From NCBI GenBank assembly GCA_036583965.1, contig JAZBQD010000017.1:23532385-23596384 (forward strand): DNA of 64,000 nt. The letters are read 5' to 3'. Position numbers and translations under genes: made by a program. Shown piece by piece: positions 24,907-35,300 of the stretch. The DNA is from Prunella strophiata. Taxonomy: Eukaryota > Chordata > Aves > Passeriformes > Prunellidae. The notes under the pieces were generated by a model. It was not told where the DNA came from. It saw nothing but the letters and a program-made list of their open reading frames with translations, and searched no databases. The stretch's first letter is position 1. The number at the start of each line of letters is the position of its first letter.

Positions 24907-24909
<3 letters not shown>
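20888..24909. other. Unique AT-rich non-coding DNA
   Basis: About 4 kb with no recognised gene or transposon. The frames at 21317-21603 (minus), 21982-22173 (minus), 23679-24025 (plus) and 24199-24414 (minus) have no identifiable domain. A local direct duplication of GTGAACTA is visible at about 24561-24590. Confidence 0.45.

Positions 24910-24960
<51 letters not shown>
24910..24960. repeat. (TA)25 dinucleotide microsatellite
   Basis: Twenty-five perfect TA units. The tract is self-complementary and can extrude as a cruciform. The alternating Ile-Tyr peptide read from it on the minus strand is not a gene. Confidence 0.98.
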
Positions 24961-24962
<2 letters not shown>

Positions 24963-26675
24963 ATCCCATTATATTGTTCTGCTAGTCATGTTTTGAATCC
25001 TCTCATGAAATTTTTTCACTGTATGAAAGAAGGCATCTGGACATAGTTTAGCCATTTTTCAACTTCTCCCCTTCTTTTCTTCAGCACTAAATTGTTTCCC
25101 CTTCATATAGATGTGGAAATGGTGAGATTTTCTTGATTTTAAATCCTTCGAATGAAAAGTCAGTGATTTGGCTTATGATCTCATTACCACTGCCTTTAAA
25201 CTGAAAAAAAAAAAATCTTCTGAACTTAAACAAAAATAAACTGATTTTGAACAAGAGTGAGAGAAAGTTCCATCTTTCTAGAATTTAAGATGGGCCAGAG
25301 TGACTAACACTCTGCAAACTGATTAAGAAAAATAGCTATCTTGAAAGGTGTGCTCTTAAAACACCCCTAGAGGCACTTATGGAAAGTGCTACATAACTTA
25401 GGGGCCCTTCACCAAAACAGTTATGAAGAAATAATTTTTTGAATTTGTAAAACTAAATAGACTGTATAATATTTTACATATGACATTGGCGCATCTTGTT
25501 GTTAGCACAATAGTTTCTGGTCTTTCAGGTATGCTGATTGTCTAAAAATGTGGAAGATCAATTACATAGCCTGTTAACTCTTTGAAGATTTATACTAAAG
25601 AAGCACAGAGAACATACCCATTCAAAACCCTGGAAATTAATTTCTGTAAGTTTTGTTCACTGTTTAGTTTTCCCATTTGATTATTCTCTTTGGGAATAGT
25701 TTGGAGTCCTTCTCTGGATAGGCCACTGGAGAAAAGCACTCAGTAGATGTTGTGAGGAGTGATTTCCATGTGGAAGCTGTGCTGGTGCTTTACTAGGCAT
25801 ACAAAAGGCTGAGTGTACCGGGGTGGGTTAAATGAGAATAGTCTGCCACTATAAAGGGGACACCAGGAATTTTCAGCTGCTTTGAGATCTATGACTCGTG
25901 AATTATGAAAGAAATACATAGTTTGGCTTAGTGTTAGTGTTTCTGCAGAACTGTGGATGTGGAGTGTGTCTGGAAGGCACAGTTGTGGTGTCCTCACCTT
26001 GACCAGTTCCATGTGACATCCTTACAGATGATAGTTATTTTTGCTGTGAAATTTACCATGGGTGGTTTCAAGCTGAAGGCTTCTCTCATGCTAAGAAGCT
26101 AATACAATTCCCAGCAATCACCCACAATCTCATTGAAATTGGGATAAAAATGGAGTGAGAAGAGGTTCCATTGCATGGCTATGTTGCTGGTGTTTTCATT
26201 CCCTTTTATTATGTATTCATGCTGTTGCTGCATCCCTGTTTTTCTTCCTTTTTTTGCAATTTACCTGCCACAAAAGTGTACTTTTACCACTCCTTTTCTG
26301 CAGCTGAGCTGAAAAGCAGCAGAATTTTCCCCCGTGAAGTATCTGACCCTGCTTTTCCAATTGATAATTCATCGAGTGACAGCCACTTCAGTGATTGCCA
26401 TCTCAGGAAAGGAAAACAGGAGGGCTTCTCATGTATCCAACTGAACTGTTCCGATGGAGAGGAAATATGGAAATGCTGCACACACCCGTGTGGTGCATCA
26501 TCCCTGTGTGTACTCATGCCATGAAGGAGGCAGTGAGTGCATCTCATCCTGGGAGCACACAGCTGCTGCATTCAGAGGCAGCTCACAGCTGGCTGAGGCC
26601 TTTTTCAGGTTTTAGTTCCTACTGGTCCCATCAAACTGCTCCTGATTTGAGGGGAGAAGGGTGTGTCTGGTTATT
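24961..26675. other. Unique AT-rich non-coding DNA
   Basis: No gene recognised. The 117-codon plus frame at 26171-26524 starts with a hydrophobic stretch that could resemble a signal peptide (codons 5-30), but its remainder has no domain. A minus-strand frame (26284-26571) overlaps it, and I do not call it a gene. Confidence 0.4.
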
Positions 26676-26725
26676 TTTTCTTTTTAATTTTGTTTGTTTG
26701 TTTGATTGATTGTTTTGTTTCAAAT
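26676..26725 (+). repeat. (TTTG)n-like short tandem repeat
   Basis: TTTG units decaying into TTGATTGATTG run between about 26690 and 26718. They form the left border of the compositionally odd region that starts some 70 bp further on. Confidence 0.8.
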
Positions 26726-26794
26726 ATTTAAGCAGTAACTAGAACCTGGAAGAACCTGAAAACATCCTTTGAATGCTTCAAGTATGTCAGCTGG

Positions 26795-28550
26795 AAACGC
26801 GGGGAGTTGGAAACCCCGACAGAAGACACAGGAGAAGGACAGGAACGGAAAGCGAAGCGATCGAAGGCACCAAGGAAGTCGGACAGACGCCGGATCCCCT
26901 TTAGAGAACCAGATAGACACAGGCGAACACCCCAGCCGAAAGGCCAAGGCCAGTCTCAATAAAAGGCAAAGGGTCGCACCTCCAAACTAAGACACTTTAA
27001 TGGACAAGGATTACCCAGGACATTACACTCAGCGACCCTAGCGACTAGGCCACCCAGCCGCAACCAAGCCGCCAACGGACCAAGGAACCACCAACCACTT
27101 ACCGGACACATACGCAAGACAAGGATTTCTAAGGAGGAACCAACGAGACCTATAGGAAGGAATTTTCCCAAGCACGCGTAATCAAGGTCATACAACGAGG
27201 GAACCCGCGAAAAATACAGAAAAACGCCGCGATATCTAACCCGAAAACAGCGACCACAAAGGTACAACTCTGGTCCTATGGCTAACAAGGAAGGAAGCCG
27301 ACCGACGGAAATAAGTGGGAAGTTTACAACAACCGAGAAGATGCCAGAAAGGATTCCAAAAGGACAGGAAGAGTGTAAAGTGAAGCGGCGAATATGGAAA
27401 AGGATTAGGCCCACGGCAAACAACTGCTCGGCCACAATACAGCCCACCTATAAACACTGAACACACCTAGCGGTACACGTACACGGAACAAAAGGTCTAT
27501 AAAGAGACACAAACAAGGCGACGCCGACGAGTAGGAAGCTAATGGACAGAAGGACAGGACTTACAAGCGAATGCGACGAAACCCCCCAAAGTGAAGAAGC
27601 AAGGACCCAAGGATATAGGAAAAGGTACACACCTCCACTACAACCGATGACTGGTAGCTCGTCGAAGACCCAATAGACAGGACATGGGAACAATACTCCA
27701 CTCCCCCCACCATATCCCCCCCTCTCCCTTCTCCCCCCCATACTAAAATATAACCACAGGGACCCAAACATTCAAGCGATCCCCCTACCCAACATAAGGC
27801 ATTACACCTCCTCGCCACACAACGACACCACATCCATCAATACAAAAAACACGAGGGCCCGAGGAAGGCTCTCAAGGACTCCAGGCACCACGATGGAACC
27901 AGACAGAACCCCCCCCAAACACCATCCCCCCGCGCCTCTAACTACACCCCACGTAGAACCCGCACCTGCATATCACACAAGGCAAGCAACCCAAGGGGAC
28001 ACGCCACGTGTCGAACAGCGACACAAGGCAAGGAAGGGTGAAAACGGCCTCAGGGAAAAAGGAACCACTGTCAATGCAGCTCACCTCCCTCCCAAGGTGC
28101 CTCTCCTTCTCTCCACCTCCCTCCCAGGAGGAGGCCCAAGCCGTCCCCCTCAATTGGAAAGGATACGTCTCCCCCCCGACATCAGTCGACACTATTCCCA
28201 TCCACTACCAACACCAATTAGAACCCTGGCCCCCTACGACACAACGGAAGGATATAAATCCTAACGGCACTACCCCCTAGGGGAGAGACATCAATGGAAA
28301 GGCAACAAGCAAGCGGAACTCACACAACTAACTAGTTACATCCAGCACGAGATCACATGAGTGGGCACGGAAGGTCTCCCGACGGAAGGCAATCCCCACG
28401 GGAACCGCCCACCAGCTGGGAGAGATAAGGATAAGGGATCCCCACCGAAAACCCCCCATCACTCCACACCGTAAGAGGCACGCCAAGATCCCTGTAAGCG
28501 ACAAGGGCGGAAAGTGATAGGATAGCAGCAAGGAAGCGACAGCGAACCAA
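26795..28550. other. T-poor, CpG-rich, strand-asymmetric tract of unknown origin
   Basis: For about 1.75 kb the plus strand is rich in A, C and G and strongly depleted of T: 5 of 60 bases are T in 27541-27600 and 7 of 60 in 27181-27240. CpG dinucleotides are frequent (six in 27181-27240), while the surrounding DNA has almost none. C homopolymers of 6-8 bases recur between 27705 and 27931. I recognise no protein, LTR, CR1 or RNA motif. The longer minus-strand frames (for example 26956-27447, 163 codons) are expected because the minus strand has few A residues and so few stop codons. Purine GGAA words become denser to the right and the tract merges into the GGAA repeat. Possible explanations are an unmethylated regulatory island, an unknown insertion, a decayed satellite, or low-quality assembly sequence next to a GA-rich tract. 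Confidence 0.7.
27705..27740 (-). other. G-quadruplex-forming motif on the minus strand
   Basis: The plus strand has C-runs of 6, 6, 3 and 7 separated by loops of 7, 3 and 4 bases, so the minus strand fits the canonical pattern of four runs of at least three G with loops of 1-7. The plus strand could form an i-motif. It sits inside the CpG-rich tract. Actual folding is inferred from the pattern only. Confidence 0.6.
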
Positions 28551-29035
28551 GTGGGAGCAGGAAGCGAAACTTGGAAGGAAGGGATGGAAGGAAGCGAAGG
28601 ACAGGGAAGGAGGAGTGAAGGAAGGGGAGGAAGGAGGAAGAAGTGGCGGAATGGAAAACGGACTTGTAGGCGGCAGGAAACTGATAGTTGGCGGAAGGAT
28701 AGTGGCGGAAGGAAGTGGAGGGGAAGTTTGAACAGGAAGGACAGGAAGGGAAGGGAACGGAAGGAGCCAGCGACAAGGCACAGGACCGGAAAGCGCAAGA
28801 CCTCAAGGGAAGGAACCGAGGAAGAGGAAGGGAATAGGAAGGACAGGACAGGAAGGGAGGAAGGAAGGAAGGAAGGAAAGGAGAGGAAGGAACGGAAAGG
28901 AAGGAGGAAGGAAGGAAGGAAGGAAGGGACGAAAGGCAAGGGAAGGAAGAAGGAAGGAAGGAAGGAGGAAGGAAGGAAGGAAGGAAGGAAGGAAGGAAGG
29001 AAGGAAGGAAGGAAGGAAGGAAGGAAGAAGGAAGG
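28551..29035 (+). repeat. (GGAA)n polypurine tract, degenerate then pure
   Basis: From 28551 the plus strand becomes almost pure purine, with GGAA, GGAAG and AGGA words mixed with occasional C and T. It turns into an uninterrupted GGAA tetranucleotide repeat over about 28966-29026, ending sharply at 29035 in ordinary AT-rich DNA. The Lys/Arg/Glu/Gly-rich plus-strand frame (28551-29159) and the Ser/Phe/Leu/Pro-rich minus-strand frame (28328-28939) are products of the repeat. Mirror-symmetric polypurine tracts of this kind can form triplex (H-DNA). Confidence 0.95.
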
Positions 29036-29554
29036 ATTACAAAAGAAATATATTTATCTCACAGAAAATCTGCAGTATTTGACATATTTTCTTGTTAGAA
29101 AAGCTTGCAAGCCTTTCAAAACATTGTTTTTTCCTATGGGCTCTAGGAAAAGATGGTAAATCAATCAGATTTGTTACAGTTAGACAAGAATATAAGAACT
29201 TTTCTTGCATTAGACCAAAGCTCTGCCAAGGCCTGGACCCTGTCTGACAGGTTGCGGGAGTCAGTGGTGCCTGTCTAGCTCAGACTGTGGGAGGACAACA
29301 AGCAGGATGCACTCCCATTGCTCCCATGGTCCCTGCTTCCTCTGGGATGAATCTTGGTGACTTGATGCTTAAAAGGTACACACCCATTTAAGAGATTTCT
29401 TTCTAAAAATCTAGCACAACTGGTTTGAATGCTAATGATTTGTCAGCATCCACAGAATGTAATGGCTTGGAAGTTTACTATATATTAATAGATTTACTAT
29501 ATATTCTTCTAAAAAACATTTCCTCTTGCTGCATGGAAAAGACATGGGGTGTGC
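29036..29554. other. Unique non-coding DNA
   Basis: AT-rich sequence of normal composition resumes immediately after the GGAA repeat. Nothing recognised. Confidence 0.45.
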
Positions 29555-29975
29555 CCAAAGGAGAGCCACAGAAATGATCAGAGGTTGGAATATTTCTCCT
29601 ATGAGAGAGCTGGGATTGTTCAGTCTGGAGAAGAGAAGGCTCTGGGAAGACCTTACTGTGGCCTTTCAGCCCTTGAGGGAGGCCTACAAGAAGGATGGAG
29701 ACACATTTCAAGAAGGGTCTATTGCAATAGGACAATGGGTAATGTTTTTTAAACTAAAAGAGAGTAGATTAAGCTAAACATAAGGAATACATTTTTACAT
29801 TGAGGGTGGTGAGACATTGGGATGGGTTGCCCAGAGAGGATGCCGTATCCCTGGAAACATTCATGATCAGGTTGGACAGGGCTCAGAGCAACCTGATGTA
29901 ACAGATGTCCCTGCTCACTGCAGCAAGGGTTGGAATAAATGACTGTTAAAGGTCTCTTCCATCACAAAACCCCTC
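29555..29975 (+). mobile_element. CR1 LINE, 3' fragment (thumb end and 3'UTR)
   Basis: The copy begins with the CR1 thumb words (gagagccacagaaatgatca at about 29561) and the ELGLFSLEKRRL-type segment. The peptide MRELGLFSLEKRRLWEDL is readable from about 29600 and is the region immediately before the CR1 stop. The 3'UTR follows with ggatgggttgcccagagagg at about 29820 and ggttggacagggctcagagc at about 29870, ending near 29975 (ggtctcttccatcacaaaac) without octamers. The copy is 5'-truncated and inactive. Confidence 0.93.
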
Positions 29976-31689
29976 CACTATTAAAGGCATATTTGCTTTT
30001 GATTTGAAGATAAAAGAATGACTTTAGTGAAAAGTATATTTTCAAAGCAGGGTTTTTCATTCCTATGGAACTTACATAAAGTGATAAAAAAATCACCCAA
30101 AATATGTTTGAAATATGTATGAATTTCTAATTAAGTTGGTGTTGTTGAAGTTATTGCTTCTATTTATTCCTAAACCTTGTGACCATACAGTGACAAGAAG
30201 GCTTAAGATGAACCATGAGAAGACTTTATCGACATCTATCTATGATGTAAATTGTGAAATATGTTATTAAAATTACAAAAAAGAAACTGTAAGACTTCAG
30301 AATTCACTACACTTGTGGTTTTACTTGCTGTAGAAGACATTACAGGCAGCAGGAGGTGCACTGTTGCAAAGGTAAAATAAAGAGTTTCTCTGACATTCAT
30401 ATCCACCTTGAAAGGCTGCTAGGTAATTGTCATAGTGTATACCCAATACAGGTTTGTTACTTGTGTCTGCTCTCCATGTAAAACACCTACTGAAAAGGTC
30501 TTTGGAAAGCAACAATATTTTCACTTCATAACTTAAAGCCAAAAGGAGGGGATCTAAGAGACAGTCAGTGCTTTATTTGTTTGGAAAAATTAACATGAAT
30601 TTGAAAATTGTGATGTTAGGCTATCATAACTTCATCTCGAGGAATCAGTCCAATAGCTTTTTTTTTTTTTTCTCATGTCATTCCAGAGGTCTGAGAAAAA
30701 TCCCCAGGCTTTGGTGCAGCTGACATCAGCTGGAAGAGCTGACAGAAGGAAAAGGAAGGGATGGAAATGAGGGAAAAAAAATGACCAACGCCCAATCAAC
30801 CAGACTGATCCAACAGGCTAACAGGAAATCACTGAATGTAAAAGATTTGGTAAAGATTCAAATCACCTAAAAAGCCTCAGAGGTAAACAGTGTTACAGTA
30901 ACTTTTGTTGTTTCAAAGATGGCTGTCCAGGATGCACTTGCATCTGGGCTGGAAGGAGACTTCCTAATTCCCTCCTTAATTTCACTTGTGCACAGAGGAG
31001 TGAGTTCAGCTTTGGTGCCTTTGCCCACTTGCCATGTTTGTCATGTGTGAGTGGTTAAACATCTTTCCAGAATGGAGTTGTGCTGTCCCACTCACAGGAA
31101 TCTGCCTCCTAAACACTAGGGCTGAGGGAGGGGAGGGCTAGGCTGTGGGAATCTTGTGCCTCAGCTGCATCCCATCCCACCAAAAAATATTTTATAAAGA
31201 ACTAATATATTTGTTATAAAAGCATTTCAGGGGTGGCTACTGGAATTTTGATGATTGAAATGTGAATTTGAAATTCACAGCTTATCAATAAAACCACATT
31301 GACTTTCATAGAGGTTGTCTGGTGAATTTGACTGCAGCACTGCAAACATTTACTTACATCGTGCCCACGACTGATAAACTGCAGTTGCTAATTAGATCCT
31401 GGTTAAGCTTTGTCCTTCCTGTTTTTCTGCAAACCTTTAACATTTGAGGATGCATTTGCATGCTTCAGTCCACACAAGCACTGAAGGAAGAGCTTGTTTA
31501 GGTAACAAGATAAGGAGGTGCTCCCTCCACTTTTGGGTTTTATCTTCCCAGGATTCACAGCTGCTGCTTATTCAGGCTGCTCTGTGGTTTGTGCTGCATA
31601 TTAATTTCTGTCCAACACAGGAATTCAATTTGTACTGTACATTTCATTTCTTCACAGATTTAGATTTATTTCATGTTCTCTGCTTTTAA
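29976..31689. other. Unique AT-rich non-coding DNA
   Basis: No gene or transposon recognised. A T-run of about 14 bases lies at 30659-30672. Confidence 0.45.
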
Positions 31690-32335
31690 TTAACTCGCTG
31701 GCACAGCTGCTGGACAGGAAATAAAAACTCATTGCTCTCCCTGTGTTAGGAGTACACCACCAATCATTTAGCACTTAGATGGTGGCACAGGAGTTATCAG
31801 TTTCCATGGCAACCGAGGCCGTGGTGATTGATTCCTTGCCAGTATGGCATCACCACAGGGATCGAGGCTTGTAATTTTTTGTATGCTTGCAACATCCATC
31901 TAATTAAAATGGGATTAGAGAATCATCCCTGTGTATGTTCAACAACTGCACTGCAATCCATTTATGTAAATGTCATCTCTGTTCACCACAGTAGTTGGAG
32001 TGTTTATGAAGAAACAGTTGTTTTGCTCCTAGTGTCTTGCAAAGGGGAGGAGGGGAGGGAGGAAAAGAGTAATATGCATACAGCATTATTTTGATTACTA
32101 AATAAAAAAAGTAATCCTTTCACTGACGCACAAGTACTATGCAAAGTGTATCCTCTTTCCAAATCTGAATCATGACTACAGGGAGCAAAGATGGCAGAGC
32201 TGTTACAGTTCTGCTCATGTGCTGATGGCTAACACAGGAAAATGTACCAAGCCTGTCTTGAAAATGCATTAATTAATTTAGCGTGTATGAATGATTCATT
32301 TTGTCAAAAGCCTTTAATTCATATGATTGATTTTA
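31690..32335. promoter_or_regulatory. Candidate regulatory element: RFX X-box with PBX/HOX-type sites
   Basis: GTTTCCATGGCAAC at 31800-31813 differs at one base from the palindromic RFX X-box GTTGCCATGGCAAC. Twelve bases downstream is TGATTGAT (31825-31832), the PBX-HOX composite consensus, and a second TGATTGAT lies at 32324-32331. Several TAATTA/ATTAAT homeodomain cores occur between 31690 and 32280, and an ATGAATGATTCAT near-palindrome sits at 32287-32299. The block is free of transposon sequence. The 81- and 88-codon frames at 31444-31689 and 31828-32094 show no domain. The motifs are seen directly; enhancer function is inferred. Confidence 0.4.
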
Positions 32336-35300
32336 GTACGGTGGCATCTCTTGAGAGCAAAGTAATACTTGTATTCTCATAATTTTTTTCTTTATGGAGC
32401 AGTCCTCAAGTCTGATACAGTTACCTGGAAATTTGTGAAGTCCTTGCAGTTCAGGGACAATTACAGATCTGTAAAATGCAAGGAGACTCCAGATGAAAAG
32501 AGAAGCACATGGACTTTTGGAGTTAGCTGAGTATGCTGACCAGGCAAAGGTGTTAGTCAAACATCTGCATCCTCTGCTTGCAGAGCAGTCTGCAAGGACA
32601 GCACAACAAACTTCCTTACCTCCTTGGTTTTCTGGATGCATCATTGCAAATGGTGGTTAATGTTGCTTCTTAAGCAGTTCTTGGTGTCTGTGGTGAACTC
32701 AGAATACTCCTCTTCACCTATTAAAACCAACCACAAGTAGCATTTTTTTATTCTTTTATTTTTGAATGTGGATAGCTGCTCACTGAACACAGACAACTCA
32801 ACTCACTTCACCCAAGACAATGTAGAGCCTATAGATGCTCTACTTGGGTCTAGTTTTATGTGAAGTATCCTGTGCTGACAGCATCCTGCCATCTCTGCAG
32901 ATGGTGTTTTTAGCTTTTCACACAGGTAGAATCCAAATGCTATTTAACTTTTTAATTTTTTGACAAAGTCTTACTATGCTGATGAAGGATCATTTGCAGT
33001 GTATATTTTAATAGCCTTTTGTTTATCTCTAGGAGTGGTCTGAATGTAGACTTATTAAAAAATTTTGATAATTAATAGCTGAGGAGATATTGCTAGTGAA
33101 GTGAAACTGCTGATCTCACCTTTTTTTTCTGTTGTGGGAAACTACTGATTATGGAAAGCAACCAAGTGTTTTTTCCAAAGGTTATTTTTTTCCAGGCTCA
33201 TGGCTGAAATATTAATGCCCTACCTAATATTCATCTTGCAGAATTTTGCAGTTAATATAAATGACCATCCTAGGTCATGCCTGAAATAGATTTTGAAAGA
33301 TGTGTTTGGGCCTCATGCATAGTTTTATGTTTCTGTCTCAGCTGTGGAGCTGTTAGTGATCATATGTAACACTGGGAGGGAACATGGAGAGCTCTAAGGG
33401 ACTGAGGAAATTAGTGACTAGCATTTGGTCACAGGTCTTGCCTCAAAGAACCTCTCCTGCTCTGTGGTCCCATGTTCTCCATTTTTGATGTCTGACAAGG
33501 AGTAGAGCATGATTCTACCTCAGGATGTGACACTAAAGCTTTTGTCTCACTTGCAAAGCACTATAAATTGTACCTTTTACATTATTTTCTGCTACTAGAG
33601 TCTGCCAGACCATCTTGGCAGAATTACAGCTTCATGAGCCATGCTACTTGTCCTATTTGTAGAGGACTTTTGATCACAGCCACTGCTTGTAATGTTTTCA
33701 AGGCCAAGTGGAAGTCCCCTGGGCCAGAATGGAGCTACAAATGGAGCATCATCCACCACTGTGTACACTTCAGGTCCCTCAGGCTGGCCTTTTCTAGTGG
33801 GCACAGTGGAAAGTCCTAGCCAGCAGTTTTCAATCTGTAAAATGAACACCACCCAGGAGTGGGCTTCTCCTTGTTACTGTCCTCCCTCACTGCCCATTGC
33901 CACCAAGCTCCCAGCTGCTTACAGAGGGCAGGTACAGGACCTGAGATGAGATCTTAGTGATAATAAAGTTTATAGAAGACATTACATGCTTGAAGTGGAA
34001 CAAAAGGTATTGCTGGTTTTCACACAACTGTGAAACAAGATGTAAAATCTATATAAAGTATCAAAAAGCAAAGAAACCAGCTTGCAGAATCCACAGGGCA
34101 AAACAAATTAAAATGAGACCTCGCCAGTGGTGGTTCCTCTATGAGCTAAGGTAGGATTGAATGGATTGAAGTCCTTCTGGCACAAATTTCACTTCTACTA
34201 GACCTCCAGTGATTAGAACCATCAATGCTATTCACTCAAGTATCTTCATGGTGACCCTCCTGAGATGAAACCTCTGCCCTGCATCCTGTAGACTTACCCA
34301 CTAGCAAGCAGAGGTGATTTGCTCCACCTTGACACTGCTCCTTGCATGCTCACAGTGATGCTGGCTGCCTCACAGCATCCTCTTCTCTGTACATGCTACA
34401 TTATCCTCAGGTCCCCGGGTATCTGTGTCACCTCCGTGGCATAGGGATTACTCTGCAGACTGGATCTTTCTAGGGAGAGGGAATCTTACAGCTTTCTTTG
34501 CAGGACTTGGCCAACAGGACTCAACATGATCAGAACTGTTGCCTTTTCCTCCTTTCAAGCTGTTGTAAGGGGCACGGACTTGGCTTTCAATTTTCATTCA
34601 CCAATATTTCCAGGAGTCTTTTCCTGGGCTCCTCCCTTATGTCATTAAAATAACGTATTCGCTTGATCCTTTCTTTGTCCATCTATTGCAGCATTCCCAG
34701 TATTTTTCAGAGACTTCTGAATAAAGACAGAATGTTTGGTCCATTTCTTTCGTAAGTGTCTCCCTTGGCATTTGTTTTCAGGAACAAATTTCTAGAATAA
34801 ATTCCTGTGTATAAAATAAACCAGTCAGGCATTTAAAAGTATACAAAAAAGTAAGCATGAGATGACTCTCATATCTATTGCCCTTATGTAGGTGACAGAA
34901 ATAATTACCTCTAGACATATCACTGCACTGTGCACAGTTGGCACACAGGAGATTGCAAGGTGTTGAATGTGATAGGAAATGTGCAGCCTGATTACATATG
35001 CTAGAATCCAAGTGCTGCAAAACATCTCTTTTCACTGAGTTGAGGAACAACAATTTAAAGATACCACTTAATTTTTCAACTGCAGTCAAGCAACACAAGT
35101 GTTTCAAGATGAATTTGCTAATCACATGAGACTAGGGATTGTATGTGGTGATAAAAGACTAGAAAAACATTTCCTAGCAGGCAGCAATAACTGTTCCAGT
35201 CTGTTTAAATAATTTTTTTTTTCCTTTGCTAGTTTAATTTTCCCTGCTCTGCTGCCTGCTTCAATTTATTTAAGTTGAAAGTGATTGCAGAGCTGGTGGA

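Noticed and set aside
26171..26524. 117-codon frame with a hydrophobic N-terminus suggesting a secreted protein
   Set aside because: No domain, an overlapping minus-strand frame of similar quality, no promoter or splice context, and length within chance for the region.
26956..27447. 163-codon hydrophobic minus-strand open frame in the T-poor tract
   Set aside because: The minus strand has few A residues here, so stop codons are rare and long frames are expected. Composition alone gives the Leu/Phe/Val/Gly-rich, membrane-like sequence, and no domain is recognisable.
27893..28264. 123-codon Pro/Thr/His-rich plus-strand frame
   Set aside because: It briefly resembled a proline-rich structural protein, but the residues simply reflect C- and A-rich composition, and there is no motif.
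28328..28939. 203-codon minus-strand frame rich in Ser, Phe, Leu and Pro
   Set aside because: It is the translation of the GGAA/TTCC repeat and adjoining T-poor sequence.
28551..29159. 202-codon plus-strand frame rich in Lys, Arg, Glu and Gly
   Set aside because: Produced by the GGAA tetranucleotide repeat; no independent coding evidence.
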